Source of the DNA: Siderastrea siderea
Taxonomy: Eukaryota > Cnidaria > Anthozoa > Scleractinia > Rhizangiidae
NCBI GenBank assembly: GCA_964030785.1
Contig: OZ034972.1
Location: 13,959,231-14,023,230 of the forward strand
DNA length: 64,000 nucleotides
Direction of reading: 5' to 3'
Shown: positions 12,764 to 24,300 of the stretch, piece by piece
Layout of the letters: each line of letters opens with the position of its first letter
Position numbering within the stretch: position 1 is the stretch's first letter
Made by a program: the position numbers and the translations under genes
Notes under the pieces: model-generated
The model's input: only the letters and a program-made list of their open reading frames with translations
Told to the model about the DNA's origin: nothing
Databases searched by the model: none

Positions 12764-13216
12764 GGGGCCTGTTGTCCAAAGCATGACTAAGCTAAGCCAG
12801 GATTAGAGTAAATTTTGATTCCACTTTGATTGCTAATCAATGAAGACTTAACCAAAATATTTTTTCGGCTTTAGTTTAGAATTAGAGTTTTCTTTACCAT
12901 AAGCTCAAAATGACCTTATTTTAACCCTTTAAGGCCTAATATTCACATGCATATTCTCCTCACTGTTCTCCATATATTTCATATGTTACTAGTTGAGAGA
13001 ATTTGATTAAACATCAACACATTTCATCTCTGGTGATCATTTCCTTTATTCTCATGACCGTATGTATGATCAACTAGTGATAATGTAAGGAGAAATTAGA
13101 TGCTTGTCACTCTTGGGGCTTAAAGGGTTAAAAGCTTTTTTTAATGAGCACAACAAACACCCTAGTTAACTTTTAGTCGTGGATTAGCGTTAATCAGCTT
13201 TCGAACACCCAGGCCC
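12764..13216. mobile_element. MITE with GGGCCTG ends
   Basis: The left end GGGGCCTGTTGTCCAAAGC pairs with the right end, whose inward reading is GGGCCTGGGTGTTCGAAAGC. There is no coding content. A second MITE (12925-13127) is nested in the centre. The target duplication is unclear. Confidence 0.5.
12925..13127. mobile_element. TTAA-flanked MITE, copy 1
   Basis: The ends are CCCTTTAAGGCC and its inverted partner CTTAAAGGG. Both are flanked by TTAA (12921-12924 and 13128-13131), the site used by piggyBac and Kolobok transposases. It is 203 bp and noncoding. A diverged second copy lies at 17307-17503. Confidence 0.7.
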
Positions 13217-13879
13217 AGGTACGCTATTGTTGTACCAGGTAACTCACACGTAGCCATTTCACTAGCGTTGGTAGCCATGACTCTAATTTACCGGTACGGC
13301 ACCATTGATTTTTGTGTACTACCTGTTCATGGAAAATGTGGTATCTTACGGTCCCTTTAAGGGGTATTATTTTAGTTGTTGCATTGTCAAGTTGTGGATA
13401 ATCACAAACTGTTGGTTGAAAACAAGATAGTTTCAATGGTCAACCCAAAACAGTCTTGTATGCTGTGAACAACATGTAGTGACAAGTTCAAGGATCAAAC
13501 ATTCTTGTTCGTGACACCTTTCTTCTTGTGTGCATACAGGTTGTTGGGCATCATCCGCATTTCTTTTCAAATTTTTCTCATCATGGATTTTGTATGTTTA
13601 GTTGCAAAAAAAGCACATGACCTAGCCCTTAAATAATCAACCTTCTTAAGTGCAAGTCCTGACTTGTTCTCAAGGTGAATGAATTGTATTTAACAGAATA
13701 CGTGCACCTGGGAACAATGTATAAATGTTATGTGCAAAACATTAATAAAAGTAGACCACTAAAACAATAAATATTCTATTGTGTACTTTATCACTAGATG
13801 AAACTCAACTACAGTAGATGATGACTAATCACTGCTGAAAAATCAACACTTGGCACACAAACTTATCAATTTAGACCTT
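13217..13879. other. Noncoding interior of element A
   Basis: I recognise no gene or clear repeat here. Confidence 0.45.
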
Positions 13880-15300
13880 AATTCCTAACCTTTCAAAATG
13901 GACCTTGATGTCTAACTGGCCTAACATTTGAAACCGGTTGAAATGTCCAGCCAGACCGTGAGAACAAATAAGCCTCAGTGTTTAAAGTTGCCTAAATGTC
14001 AAAATTAATCTAAATGAGCAGAACAGCTGGAATGGACAAATGGGCCTAAATGTCGAAACCGGTTGATATGACCAAAGTGGCCCATGTGGCCACACTGACA
14101 CAAGTGACCAAACCAGCCCCAACTTCGTTGTCATGCCGAAGGCATCCTAGGAAAACAAACTGTAAAAATGAAGTACAACAACACCATTTATGTCTTAACT
14201 AGCCTTAACGACCAAAACAACAAAAAGTGGCCAGACCATCCAGAATGAAGAAATGGGCCTAAATGTCGAAACTGGTTCAAATATCCAAAGTGGACCATGT
14301 GGCCACACTGACAGAAATGACCAAAACCAGCCCAAATGTCCAACTTAGTTGTCATGCCTAAGGCATCCTAGGCAAGTAAACTGTCAAAAGTGACCACACC
14401 ATCTTACAACAACACCATTAATGTCTTAACTGGCCTTCATGACAAAAGTGGCCAAACCATCCAGTATGAACAAATGGGCCTAAATGTCGAAACCGGTTTA
14501 AATGTCCAAAGTGGCCCATGTGGCCAGACTGACAGAACTGACCAAACCAGCCCAAATTTCCAACTCAGTAGTCATGCCCAAGTCATCCTAGATAAATTAA
14601 CTGTCAAAAGTGACCACACTGCCTGAGAAGTACAACAACACCATTTATGTCTTAACTGGCCTTAATGACCAAACTGACCAAAAGATGCCAAACCATCCAG
14701 AATGAACAAATGGGCCTAAATGTCTAAACTGGTTTAAATGTCCAAAGTGGCCATGTGGCCAGACTGACAAAAGTGACCAAACCAGCCCAAATTTCCAACT
14801 CAGTTGTCATGTCCAAGGCATCCTATATAGACAAACTGTCAGAAGTGACCACACCACCTAAGAAGTACAACAACCAAACCGACCAAAAGTGGCTAAACCA
14901 TCCAGAATGAACAATAGGCCTAAATGTCGAAACCGGTTTAAATGTCCAAAGTGGCCATGTGGCCAGACTGACAAAAGTGACCAAACCAGCCCAAATTTCC
15001 AACCTAGTTGTTATTTCCAAGGCATCCTAGATAGACAAACTGTCAGAAGTGACAACACCACCTAAGAAGTACAACAACACTGTTAATGTCTCAACTGGCC
15101 TTAATGACCAAACCGACCAAAAGTGGCCAAACCATCTCGAATGAATAGATGGGCCAAACTGTCGAAACCAGTTTAGATGGCCAAGTGGCCAATGTGGCCA
15201 GACTGACAGAACTGACCAAACCAACCCAAATTTTCAAATCAGTTGTCACAACCAAGGCATTCTAGATAAGCAAACTGTCAAAAGTGACCAAATCACCTGA
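13880..15300 (+). repeat. Tandem repeat, about 203-237 bp unit, GTGGCC-rich
   Basis: The landmark GGGCCTAAATGTCGAAA recurs at about 14038, 14254, 14474, 14709, 14912 and, changed, 15149, giving six or more units. Each unit also has CCAAAGTGGCCATGTGGCC, GACCAAACCAGCCCAAAT and AAGTACAACAACACC blocks. The unit length is irregular. Short GTGGCCA/TGACCAAA words recur inside the unit. It lies between the transposase and the right motif array of element A. Confidence 0.85.
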
Positions 15301-15573
15301 AAAGAACAGTACCAGCCCGATCTAGGACTGCTGACTACAGTAATTGTATAAGCCATATTTAACGGCGACAATCGTGCGACATACCCTGTTTAGGACAAGT
15401 TCAAACTCTGAAGTTAGGAGAGACTATCATAAAATCCTATACCATGTTCAGGACCGAGAGGCTAAAAACCTTGCCTTGTCCAGCAGCACGTTCCCGGAGT
15501 ACCCCTCCCCTCGCAAGGCAAACAAACTGGTTTGATTGTCGACGCTGTAATGTCGAAGCTTTAATGCTAACAT

Positions 15574-15766
15574 TAGACTGTTAGCTGTCCCTTTAAGAGC
15601 CGAGGACGCGAGATATCAACAGCGCGGCGAGACTGGAGAGAGGAGAAAATCGAGAAGAGACTCCCCCAGCCCCTCATTGCTCGTTCGGTCATGATTTCGC
15701 CGGCTTTTTCGGTCGGCTATTTCGTGCGCGTTCTCGGCTGTACAGAAAGGGACTGCTAACAGTCTA
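15574..15766. mobile_element. 193-bp MITE with 9-bp duplication
   Basis: The ends are TAGACTGTTAGCTGTCC and an inverted partner, with a further matched AGCCGAG block inside. The flanks TGCTAACAT (15565-15573) and TGCTCACAT (15767-15775) match at 8 of 9 positions. A 9-bp duplication is typical of Mutator-like elements. There is no coding content. Confidence 0.6.
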
Positions 15767-15889
15767 TGCTCACATTAAAATATTTTGCGTGGCTTTGACT
15801 TAATTCTACTAGATTTAATTCTGGCGAATGGCTTGGGGTACAGGAAAATTGCAGACGAATGTCTTGTTTTGTGTGCGAATAGAGAATAG

Positions 15890-16758
15890 TCATGCATGAG
15901 TGTGTCGTCCCACAAACGCCACGTTCACCCCTCGGGAAAACGACAGAAAATGTTTGGGAAACAACGTCGTTCCCAGAAGTTATCGAGGGCAGAAAAATTT
16001 TATGCGAATATCATGTTTTTCTTCTGTTAACAGTCAGCAATTGCAACTGCTAAACTTCCTTAAATGCCGCGTTCAACTACTCGGGAAAACAACGGAAAAT
16101 GTTTAGGAAAACAACGTGTTCACTCGAAGTTTTCAAGCGTAGGAAAATTGCCGGCGAACGTCATGTTTACACGTGTTCACCTTCAACATAATATGGTTAG
16201 AAAACCTCCGACAAACACCGAGCTTACCAACTCCGGCAAACAACGGAAAACCATTTAGAAAAACAGCGTGTTCCTTCGGGGTTTTCGAGCGCAAGAAAAT
16301 TGCTGGGGAATATCATGTTTTCCACGTGTTAACCTTCGATACAATACGGTTAGAAAACCTCGGACAAACGCCGCGTTGAACCACTCAGGAAAACAACAGA
16401 AAACACTTCAAGAACAACGTGTTCACTGGAGTTTTTCGAGAGCAGGAAAATTGCGGGCTAACGTTATGTTTTCCTTGTGTTAACCGTTAACAGATACAGT
16501 GAGAAAACTTACGAAAAAAGCGGCGTTCGCCCGGTCGCGAAAACAAAAGAAAACGTTGCCGAAAACAACGTATTCACTGCCGTTTTTTGAGCGCAGGAAA
16601 ACACTCGATGAACTTCACGTTTTTCAGGCGTTCACAGAAGGAAAACGCCGAATTTACGGGACGTTGTCCGAAGAGCAGAAAACGGATGGCAAATCGCAAA
16701 TTTTCCTAAAATTCCCCTGTTGGTAAAATTACCGGTAAATGAGGGTTTTCTTGCCGTG
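15890..16758. repeat. Right subterminal GGAAAAC-motif array of element A
   Basis: Units of about 150-160 bases carry GGAAAAC, GTTTTCC, CGCGTTCA and TGTTAACC words. They are the counterpart of the left array and face the opposite way. The array ends in TTGCCGTG, the inverted terminus. Short open frames here are artefacts of the repeat. Confidence 0.75.
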
Positions 16759-18019
16759 TAAACAACTTGCATATTTGTGTATGAGCAGTAAAAAGAATTT
16801 AAATTTAAGGTTAGGACGTTCCCGAAAAAAATATTTGAAATAAATAATTCATATTGGATCAGTAGGAATTTATAAAAGTTTATGTTTTCCGTTATGGATA
16901 AAAAAATATAAAAAAAAATAATATCCAGATGGATCAGAAAGGACAATTTCTGTTCACAATTTGGTTTGGAAATGCACTTACAAGTACTGCTCTGCCTAAC
17001 AATTACCACTTTAAAAAGTGTAGGGGGGATAGGTACATACATGCATGTATTTGATGTGAAACATAAATTACAGCTTAAAATTAATTATTCATAATAATTT
17101 CATGCTACATACAGTGACCAGCATCACAGGTCTCCTCGCAGTGCACAAGCAAGCACCAAAATCATGGGAATTGAGATCCTGATCACCTTCAACATGATTT
17201 GTCTATGTGATAGTTTACTTACTTCTGAAGGTTTCACATGCTATAATCTACACTCACCCTTTCCCTTAATTAGCTACTCTTGCTTTCCATACCAACTGAC
17301 CTCCCTAAGCCCCAAATATGTAAACCTGCAAATTCTCCTTACTGGTCTTCATACATTTCTTGCAGTACTTAGGTGCAGAGAACTTCTTTCTATTGAAATT
17401 AACACTATTCATGTTTGGTGATCAATTCCTTAATTCTGATGACCTAATTAAAGCATTGATTGCTATTGTAGGGAGATGCTGGTCACTGGGGCTCCAAGGG
17501 TTAATGTATCATTTTATTGTGACAATTGTCTAATCCAATTTTTATAGTATGTTGGGGGGAATTAGTAAACATGCTACAACATCAATATGAAACTCTGTGC
17601 TTTGCTTGCCATTATTCTGTATTATTCTCATTTCAATTTTTGGGTAAAAATGTGCCGCATTACTCTTCAGCAATAGTAGACTCCTGCTACAGTATCTCAA
17701 CCATTCAAGGAAAATAACGAATTGTTTTAGCTATTGACACTTGTCAATACCCAGTAAATAGAACAAAAGCTGTACAACAGAATCTAAAGGAAATGGCCGG
17801 GTTAATGTTGAAGATAACAAGTCTCAAGTTGGAATTTGAACTGCATTTCTGATAAACCTACTCTCACCCAACCAAAATAAACAGAAACACCACACATATT
17901 GTCTTGGACAACAGGTCCACAGCAATACTATACATCCTCTCTAGAAAGCAATTTACCTTATGCACTTTTCCTTTTTTTTCAAGTGTGTAACGTATTTTTG
18001 TATTCCATTTTGAACATAT
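16759..18019. other. Noncoding stretch with a second TTAA-MITE copy
   Basis: No gene is recognised. The part at 17307-17503 is described separately. The 3' part leads into a LINE tail. Confidence 0.45.
17307..17503. mobile_element. TTAA-type MITE, copy 2 (diverged)
   Basis: CTAAGCCCCAAATATG on the left, the shared interior (CTCCTTACTGGTCTTCATA, GTGATCAATTCCTTAATTC) and GGCTCCAAGGGTTAA on the right match the MITE at 12925-13127. The left terminus has drifted, so the TTAA there is lost. Confidence 0.55.
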
Positions 18020-18126
18020 TTTATTATATTTCTCGAAGATATTAGCTACTAACATTTGTTAATATATTAGTTAAGCTACTCTAAAATTCGAGTTAAAATA
18101 AAGTTTATGTTATGTTATGTTATGTC
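18020..18126 (+). mobile_element. LINE 3' tail with (TATGT)n
   Basis: CTCGAAGATATTAGCT and ATTCGAGTTAAAATAAAGT are followed by TATGT repeats. The same 3' sequence closes the LINE fragment at 33928-34000, there with TATG repeats. A non-LTR retrotransposon tail ending in a short tandem repeat is the best reading. Confidence 0.6.
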
Positions 18127-18420
18127 AGAATGAAGAGAGGTAGGAGGGGGAGGCTGAAGGTATTTTCGTATACATGAGAGAGGATTGGATGCAAGTGACA
18201 TGGAAGGGACTGGGAACCAGAATGTCGATCTTAACTCCCAATTCGGGACCATTGTGGCCACCCATCCACACCTCCAGTTAAACTGAAATTCTATCCCCTC
18301 CCCACCCCCATCGCTCAATTTTGTGGTGCACCGGTACCAGAGCCTCGCAAGGTTCTGCGAGTCACGTATTTCTAGTTTAGTGTCTTTTAGTTCAATAATG
18401 TCCCTTATGCTTCTGGATAG

Positions 18421-20360
18421 TCATTGGTTACTTGTCATCACTAGCTTCCTCCAGGAAGCATATCTTGTAATGGGGCGGTGAAACACGCCATCAGCTGTCT
18501 TGATCCTGGCCGAACGCACACCTCCATCTTGTCTGGTAAACACTTCCACCACACGGCCAAGTGGGCATCTGTTGCGAACCACGTTATCCTCTGAATTAAG
18601 TACTAAGTCGCCAGGTAGGTACTCTCTTCCAATAGTGATCTTCATGGAACTGGACCTTCCTCCATCGCCTTCGGGGAAATTTATCCTCCCTCACTAATAC
18701 TCCGGGCGGAATTTGCGTAACTCTCTGCAACAAGAAGTGATTCGGTGTCAAGGCTGTGAAATCTGCAGGATCATCTGAAACAGCAGTTATGGGGCGGTTA
18801 TTGACAATGGACTCGTTTTCGGCAAGCAATGTTCTCAGCTCAAGATCATTGAGAAGCCCATCTCCAACAACGTTCTTCAAATGCTTCTGTGTAGTTTGCA
18901 CCAGGCGTTGCCATACTCTGGACATATGAGGTGAAGCAGGTGGTTGCAAGACCCACTTGATGCCCTTTTGCCGCAGCTGTCGTTCAATCGTTTTTTCATT
19001 CCCCTGCGCAATGGACTCCTTCAACTCTCTGTTGACTCCAATAAAGTTAGTCCCTCGATTACAGCAAATTTATTTAGGCGATCCTCTTCTCATATGTGGG
19101 TTGTGTTTGTTGTTGGTTCTCGTCCTTGCTCCGAGAGGTTTTTCTTCGGGTACTCCGGTTTTCTCCTCAAAAGCCAACATCTCCAAATTCCAATTCGATC
19201 TTCAGTCTCCCCGATTAGTAGTGCACTTGTGCACGGCTATAAGATTAAGACTATAATAAAGTTATTTTAATTTTTTTTATTTGATTTGATCCCCATCTCT
19301 TTGCGGTTCCGCGGCCCCACTTAACTGTTAGAGGTCCGAAAAGGGTCATCACCTGTGAAGGTAGATGGATGATGGTACGCCTCTAGCCTTGCCCTGGGGA
19401 AGGCTTTCATGACCTGCTCTTCTGGTTTGGTATTCGGCCTTCGGCATTTCACACGAGTCCTAGTCGTTCCTCTTACTAGTCTTCTTCCAGCAACGATCCA
19501 AAACATTCTTCTCAGCTCACACGCCTGCTCCCATCCACTGTGAGTAGCACTCTCGTGATAGTGGCGAACTATCAATTGGCTGACATGATGGCTCTTTGGC
19601 AGTATCATTGTCATCCCAGGACACTGTCATCCGACTGTCATCCCAGGACAGTGCCACCGCTTCCTGCAATCGACTACCTACTCGTAAGGTTGCATCTAGT
19701 AACACTGGCCTCAGGTTGGCTAGCTTGCTTGATTTCATAACTTCTTTTTTCTTCTTTAACTCTTTGACGTCTTCAGGAAAGCATTCATTCTGGACACTGC
19801 GGACAATAACATGGTTTGCCTGTTTAAGTTCCTCTAAAATCAATGATCCAGTGACATGGGCAGCTCTCTTACTCATGATCCAATGACAAAATCGGACTAT
19901 CCATGCAACACGACAATGTAAGGTTGACCATGAGCTGTATTTCTCAATACGTTCCGTTAGTCCTTTCCATTCATTCGCTAATGTATCATCGTTATTAGTG
20001 TCAGTGGTAGAGTTAACATTACGATCACGCTGCATGGCACCGATTTTGTGAACATTTGTTGAAGCTCGCACTTCTGGATCATTTTCTGGAACTTCTTCCA
20101 CCAACGCATTTGACCAACGATCTTCTGGCTCCCACAGAAACTTTGGCCCTCTCCACCAGCAATGCTGACTGCACAATTCCTGAGGCTTCAGACCGCGTAA
20201 GGCGTCATCAGCGGGATTCATTTGTCCTGGACAATGTCTCCATTGATCTGGGGTAGTCATCTTACGTATTTCAACTACACGGTTGGCAACGTACGTCTGG
20301 AAACGCTAGCTTTTATTCTTGATATACTGCAAAGTTGTTTGAGAATCCGTCCAGAATATA
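18421..20360 (-). pseudogene. BEL/Pao retrotransposon pol fragment (RNase H, integrase, DUF5641)
   Basis: Read on the minus strand, the order is a C-terminal RNase H piece (IFWTDSQTTLQYIK), the linker WRHCPGQMNPADDALRGL, an integrase zinc-binding region (IVRHYHESATHSG), the late integrase core (NRGTNFIGVNRELKESIAQ), and DUF5641 (PGDLVLNSED, PLGRVVEVF, GVRSARIKT), which is typical of Pao elements. It is dead: there is a TAG after QYIKNKS, a frameshift at TGDD-PF near 19343, loss of the middle of the integrase core where a LINE tail is inserted, and Asn where the second catalytic Asp of the DRGTNF motif belongs. The 5' side is cut at 20360 by the end of element C, so reverse transcriptase and gag are missing. 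A purine-rich tract lies downstream at about 18298-18314. No LTR is identified. Confidence 0.85.
19065..19290 (+). mobile_element. Non-LTR retrotransposon 3' end inserted in Pao integrase
   Basis: The segment has the 3'-UTR-like words GGGTTGTGTTTGTTGTTGG, CGAGAGGTTTTTCTTCGGG and TACTCCGGTTTTCTCC. It continues through AATAAAGTT and ends in a T/A-rich tail before Pao coding sequence resumes. I recognise this wording as a common LINE tail in anthozoan genomes (from memory, not searched). About 150 bases of the integrase core are absent at the insertion. Confidence 0.6.
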
Positions 20361-21045
20361 CACTGCGCAAAACGACGAATATTCGGGCCCGAATTCGTTC
20401 GAATACGGATCGACAAACGCAGCGTATACGATAGTATTCTGAGGTATTCGGTGGCGCATGACGCGACGTACACCGAGAGTATTCTATTAGAATCCGGCCT
20501 GTTTTTCCGTATTCAATTTTCATACTCTTGAATACGTCGAAATGTTCCAAATGCATACGGCCGATTGCTGGTCTCTAATGGTTCGTTTTGACCACCTTTG
20601 AACGCTGGCGTTCCCTAGTGATTCGAATATTTTTGCATACTCCCACGTATTCAAGTCCGTATACGACCCTCACGAACGGCACTTTTGACGTATACGTGCC
20701 CGAATACTGACGAATATGTGAGGTATTCGATACGCATCACCACGAACACCAAATGTACCTCTGACTTTTGCGTATTCTATTGGCGGTTGCGGGGCATTAA
20801 AAGTCGAACATTCTAGAACTCTTCTCGTATTCCAAAGTATACGAATTTTTATGCTTTTTGCGTATCATATTCCGTTTGAACACTCGAGATGTGGATGTGT
20901 ATCACGCATATTTGTACGCTTGGGTACTGTAGTATTCGGTCCTGCATACGTTTCATTCTTTTTGTCATTCTCGTTTTCCAACAGGTACACTCTTGCACAT
21001 GGGGAAAGCTATGGGTATCCGCTACGCGTAGATGCGTAAACACCT
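20361..21045. repeat. Subterminal GTATTCG/CGAATAC array of element C
   Basis: About 30 copies of GTATTCG, CGAATAC, GTATACG and near variants in both orientations are packed into 0.7 kb, with irregular spacing. This is the same design as the array of element A but with a different core word. Confidence 0.75.
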
Positions 21046-21048
21046 ATG

Positions 21049-21052
<4 letters not shown>

Positions 21053-21090
<38 letters not shown>

Positions 21091-21093
21091 TTT
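21053..21093. repeat. (TA)n followed by T-run
   Basis: A simple repeat lies just inside the GTATTCG array. Confidence 0.9.
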
Positions 21094-21383
21094 TCGTAGT
21101 TGACTTTGCCATCCCATCATAAATGCGTCATATACAGACCCCAAATGATAAAAAGTTTACCTTGAATAAAGAAAGACATTGTGTATATCATTCAACAAAA
21201 CTTTACTTAATTTAATGAAATAGTCTATTTACAAATGAAAATTCAATAAAATGGGTAATAAGTTAATGATATCTTTTATTGTAGTGAAGTACGTGTCGAG
21301 AATACGTCTTCTTTGTAGCCACAGGGTTCTTGTTTGGTGTATGCAATTCTTGGAGGTGAATTTTGAGCAATCATGCATAAGGC

Positions 21384-24300
21384 CTAATCACTTTCACTTT
21401 CGCTTGCAACGAGGCGCCTTCTAACACTCCTGTGTCTCTTTCGTGCCGGCGGCCTGATATTCTCCTGGTTCTCCTCCTCTAGAATTTCCTCCTCCTGATT
21501 GTCCTCCTCGCCCCCTTGCTCCTCTCCTCTAACAGGGACCTGCTCCGCTACCAGAGCCCAGGCTATATGTTTCCTGGGCTTTGGTCTTGCTAATGGATAC
21601 CCTTCCCCTCTTGGCACACGAAGTCTCACGTCCTCTTCCCTGCATTGCTCTATTTTGCCTTGCAGCCTATCCGTTAAAGCATCGGCACGTTTCGATCTCC
21701 AGACTGGACACCTAACCATCCATCGACCATTATTCACTCCCACACCATTCTCTTCATCGCTGACATAATCATAGTTTAGCTCCTTTAGCATGTCTTTGTC
21801 TTGGCCCCTTGCCACTTTCATCCGTGCACTAAAAAGCTGAAAAAGTAAACAAAACATCATCAATATAGGTACTGCTTAATCTTTTCTCTTCATGCCTGGC
21901 ATTTTGTGATAAATATTTTTCTACCATAATTCATTAATTTTATTGATCAATCCTTGGTTAAAAGCCCCCACCCACTGCTTACCTGACCACCAATTTGTGT
22001 TTGCCGGGTTGGAAGTAAGGCAAATAAGCATTAAGAACACAATTTCAAAGAAAATAATAGAGAGTCCCATGGAGATATAATGCCTGTTGCCTGTGGGTGA
22101 CCTTATTAAAACAACTTAGCCAAATTACTACTGAGATAGGACTTGTGTATGGCAGATGGCCTCTTTCTGTTTTTATATGAACTTGTACATGCAGAAAATA
22201 GTTCCACCAATGCTTCCTGGAATGGACCTCATTCTAGCATTCTGAATATAAGCTCATGGACTGTTAAGGTTACAGTAGTTATTTTAAGTTGTTTTCTTAA
22301 TTAGTATTTCAAGCTATATTAAGCTGTAAATAAGAAAAGGTTATAAATAAAACAATGCAGATCTATAGATTTTGGTTCAATTTGTGTGAAATTGTTATCA
22401 GAAAAAAAACTTGAGCAGCAGGTGAATATGAACAGATCGCCTGCAATTAAAACAGTGAAGTTCAAACCTACCCTCTTTCTCCTTGAACGCAACTTGTTTT
22501 CTTGCTTCTGCTTCTCTGTTTTCTCTTGGTTTTCAGGCAGTGACTGCAGGTAAAGCTTTCGCTTTGTTTCATAGTATCTCACAACTGCCCCTATCAAAGA
22601 GAAAAGCATGACAAATGACTGGGGATCACATATGTTAGTAGAGTTACTACAGTTTTATGATTGAAAACTTTTCCATTTTAAACAATGCTTATGTTCAGGT
22701 ATTTTCACTAGTACTATTCAGTACAGTAGTTCACAACTCAATGGCCTTCCATCTGTGCACAGGACAGTATTTTTGTATTTTTCTTTTTATGGACCCCCCC
22801 CCGGTCCCTTGCATTTCTACTCATTTAGAGGAAATAGGGGGTCTGTGAACAGACTTACAGTATGATACCAATGTTACTAATCAGTGAGTAACCACTCAGG
22901 GAGACCAAAACCTGAATATACCTTTTTCTTAATCAAGTTGCTAATCTACAGTAGCTAAAATAAATTACTGTGAAATACATTGATAAATTGCTTTTAGATG
23001 CTTTAAGGAAACTACTTACGTTTACTATCTTTATGGGGAATCCCTTGTCTTCATTCACCATTTGATCCTCCAAGTACTGCCGCACTGACATATTGTGTGG
23101 CGAAAGGACACTGGAAAACACAGTTTAGTTAAATGCATTAGCCATCTTTATCTTGTTCACTGGCAAAGTAATACTACAACAAGCATTTGATTTTATTGTT
23201 CAAATTTGGAACATACCAACTGTATTATGGTAGGTGCAAAATGGCATTCTCCCTTAACATTACACTTAAAAGTCAGAAATTCACCATCAGTTGTCATGAG
23301 AAGCAATACAAAACACATACAGTCACATTAGGTCTGATTGAAAGTCATTTCAATGATCTGAGTAACGGAATCAAATTTGCAAAAGTGACTTGTTTCATTT
23401 TCTGAAGTTGTAAGTTCCATTTTGCTGAATGGTTCTTAAAGTTCCAAAGTAAGCTCTGAGCTTATATTTATTCAACACAACTTCTTTTTAGGGGTGGAGA
23501 GGGGGCTACATTTGGAATTTTATGGTATTACTTTGTTTAAGTCATTGATCACAGAAATAAACCCATACCTTTCCTCAGGCTTGTACTGTTGATCTAAAGA
23601 TAAACTGTTGTGCAACAAGTGGACATCTGCCTAAAGCGAAACAAATTTTTTTACAGTATATATTATTACAGGGGATTCATTAGAAGCTGGTGTACCACTG
23701 CCAGCATTACCTCTCACTGCCGGATACTAAGGCCATGATTAGATGAGACCGGTACAATTTCAGATTGATGCAATTAAGTTAACTGTAGAGTGTTTAACGG
23801 TGGCTCATGTTATGTTGCGTTCATTGTAGGGGTTAACTGATTGTGTTGCGAGGCAAAACACCAGACGTTTCTAGGGTAATATGATGACTTTCTGTCTGGG
23901 AAAAAGCTTGCAGTCGATCTGTCATCACAAAAAAAAGAAGACTGAAAAACACTCGCACAAACTCAGATTTACATGTAGCAGACTTGAGCACACCTCAGAG
24001 TGGACTAAAGTTTGGTTTTATTTGAATTCTGCTTCCCAAGTCTATATTTTTTAGTTTCAACAAGCTTATTGTATGCTTTTTCTTTCACCCAGAAACATCT
24101 GGCATTTTTTTGAAAAATCATCTTAGACCGGTCTGACTCATTCTATTAGTGTTTACATGGTTCCTGGTCTGAGTAATTCGTGTTGGTTCAGCAACCAGGA
24201 TGAGTTGCCGGTCTTCATGTACAAACAGAAGCAAACATTTAGTTTGGAGACCAATTGAAAGGAAGTTTCCAGATTAAAAGTGGAAAATTCACTTCTTGAA

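Larger units (their letters stand above)
1655..16758. mobile_element. Element A: CACTA/EnSpm-type DNA transposon, about 15.1 kb
   Basis: The left end reads CACGGCAAAAAAAG. The right end, read inward on the minus strand, is CACGGCAAGAAAACC, so the termini are inverted and of CAC type. Both ends pass into 0.9-kb arrays of GTTTTCC/GGAAAAC motifs. Between them lie a leftward accessory gene and a rightward tnp2-family transposase, diverging from about 8.3-10.3 kb. This layout supports one element. The flanking bases (cca on the left, taa on the right) do not form a target duplication, so the insertion is old or the two ends have drifted. Several smaller elements are nested in it. Confidence 0.7.

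Noticed and set aside
13224..13436. Leftward 70-codon frame
   Set aside because: No motif, no splice support, unrelated to the neighbouring transposase.
15900..16726. Frames in the right array of element A
   Set aside because: Same cause as in the left array: low-complexity motif repeats.
1655..16758. A target-site duplication for element A
   Set aside because: Flanks cca and taa do not match at 2 or 3 bases, so none is claimed.
21499..21768. Plus-strand frame over the last exon of the accessory gene of C
   Set aside because: Antisense shadow of the leftward exon, which has splice sites and family motifs.
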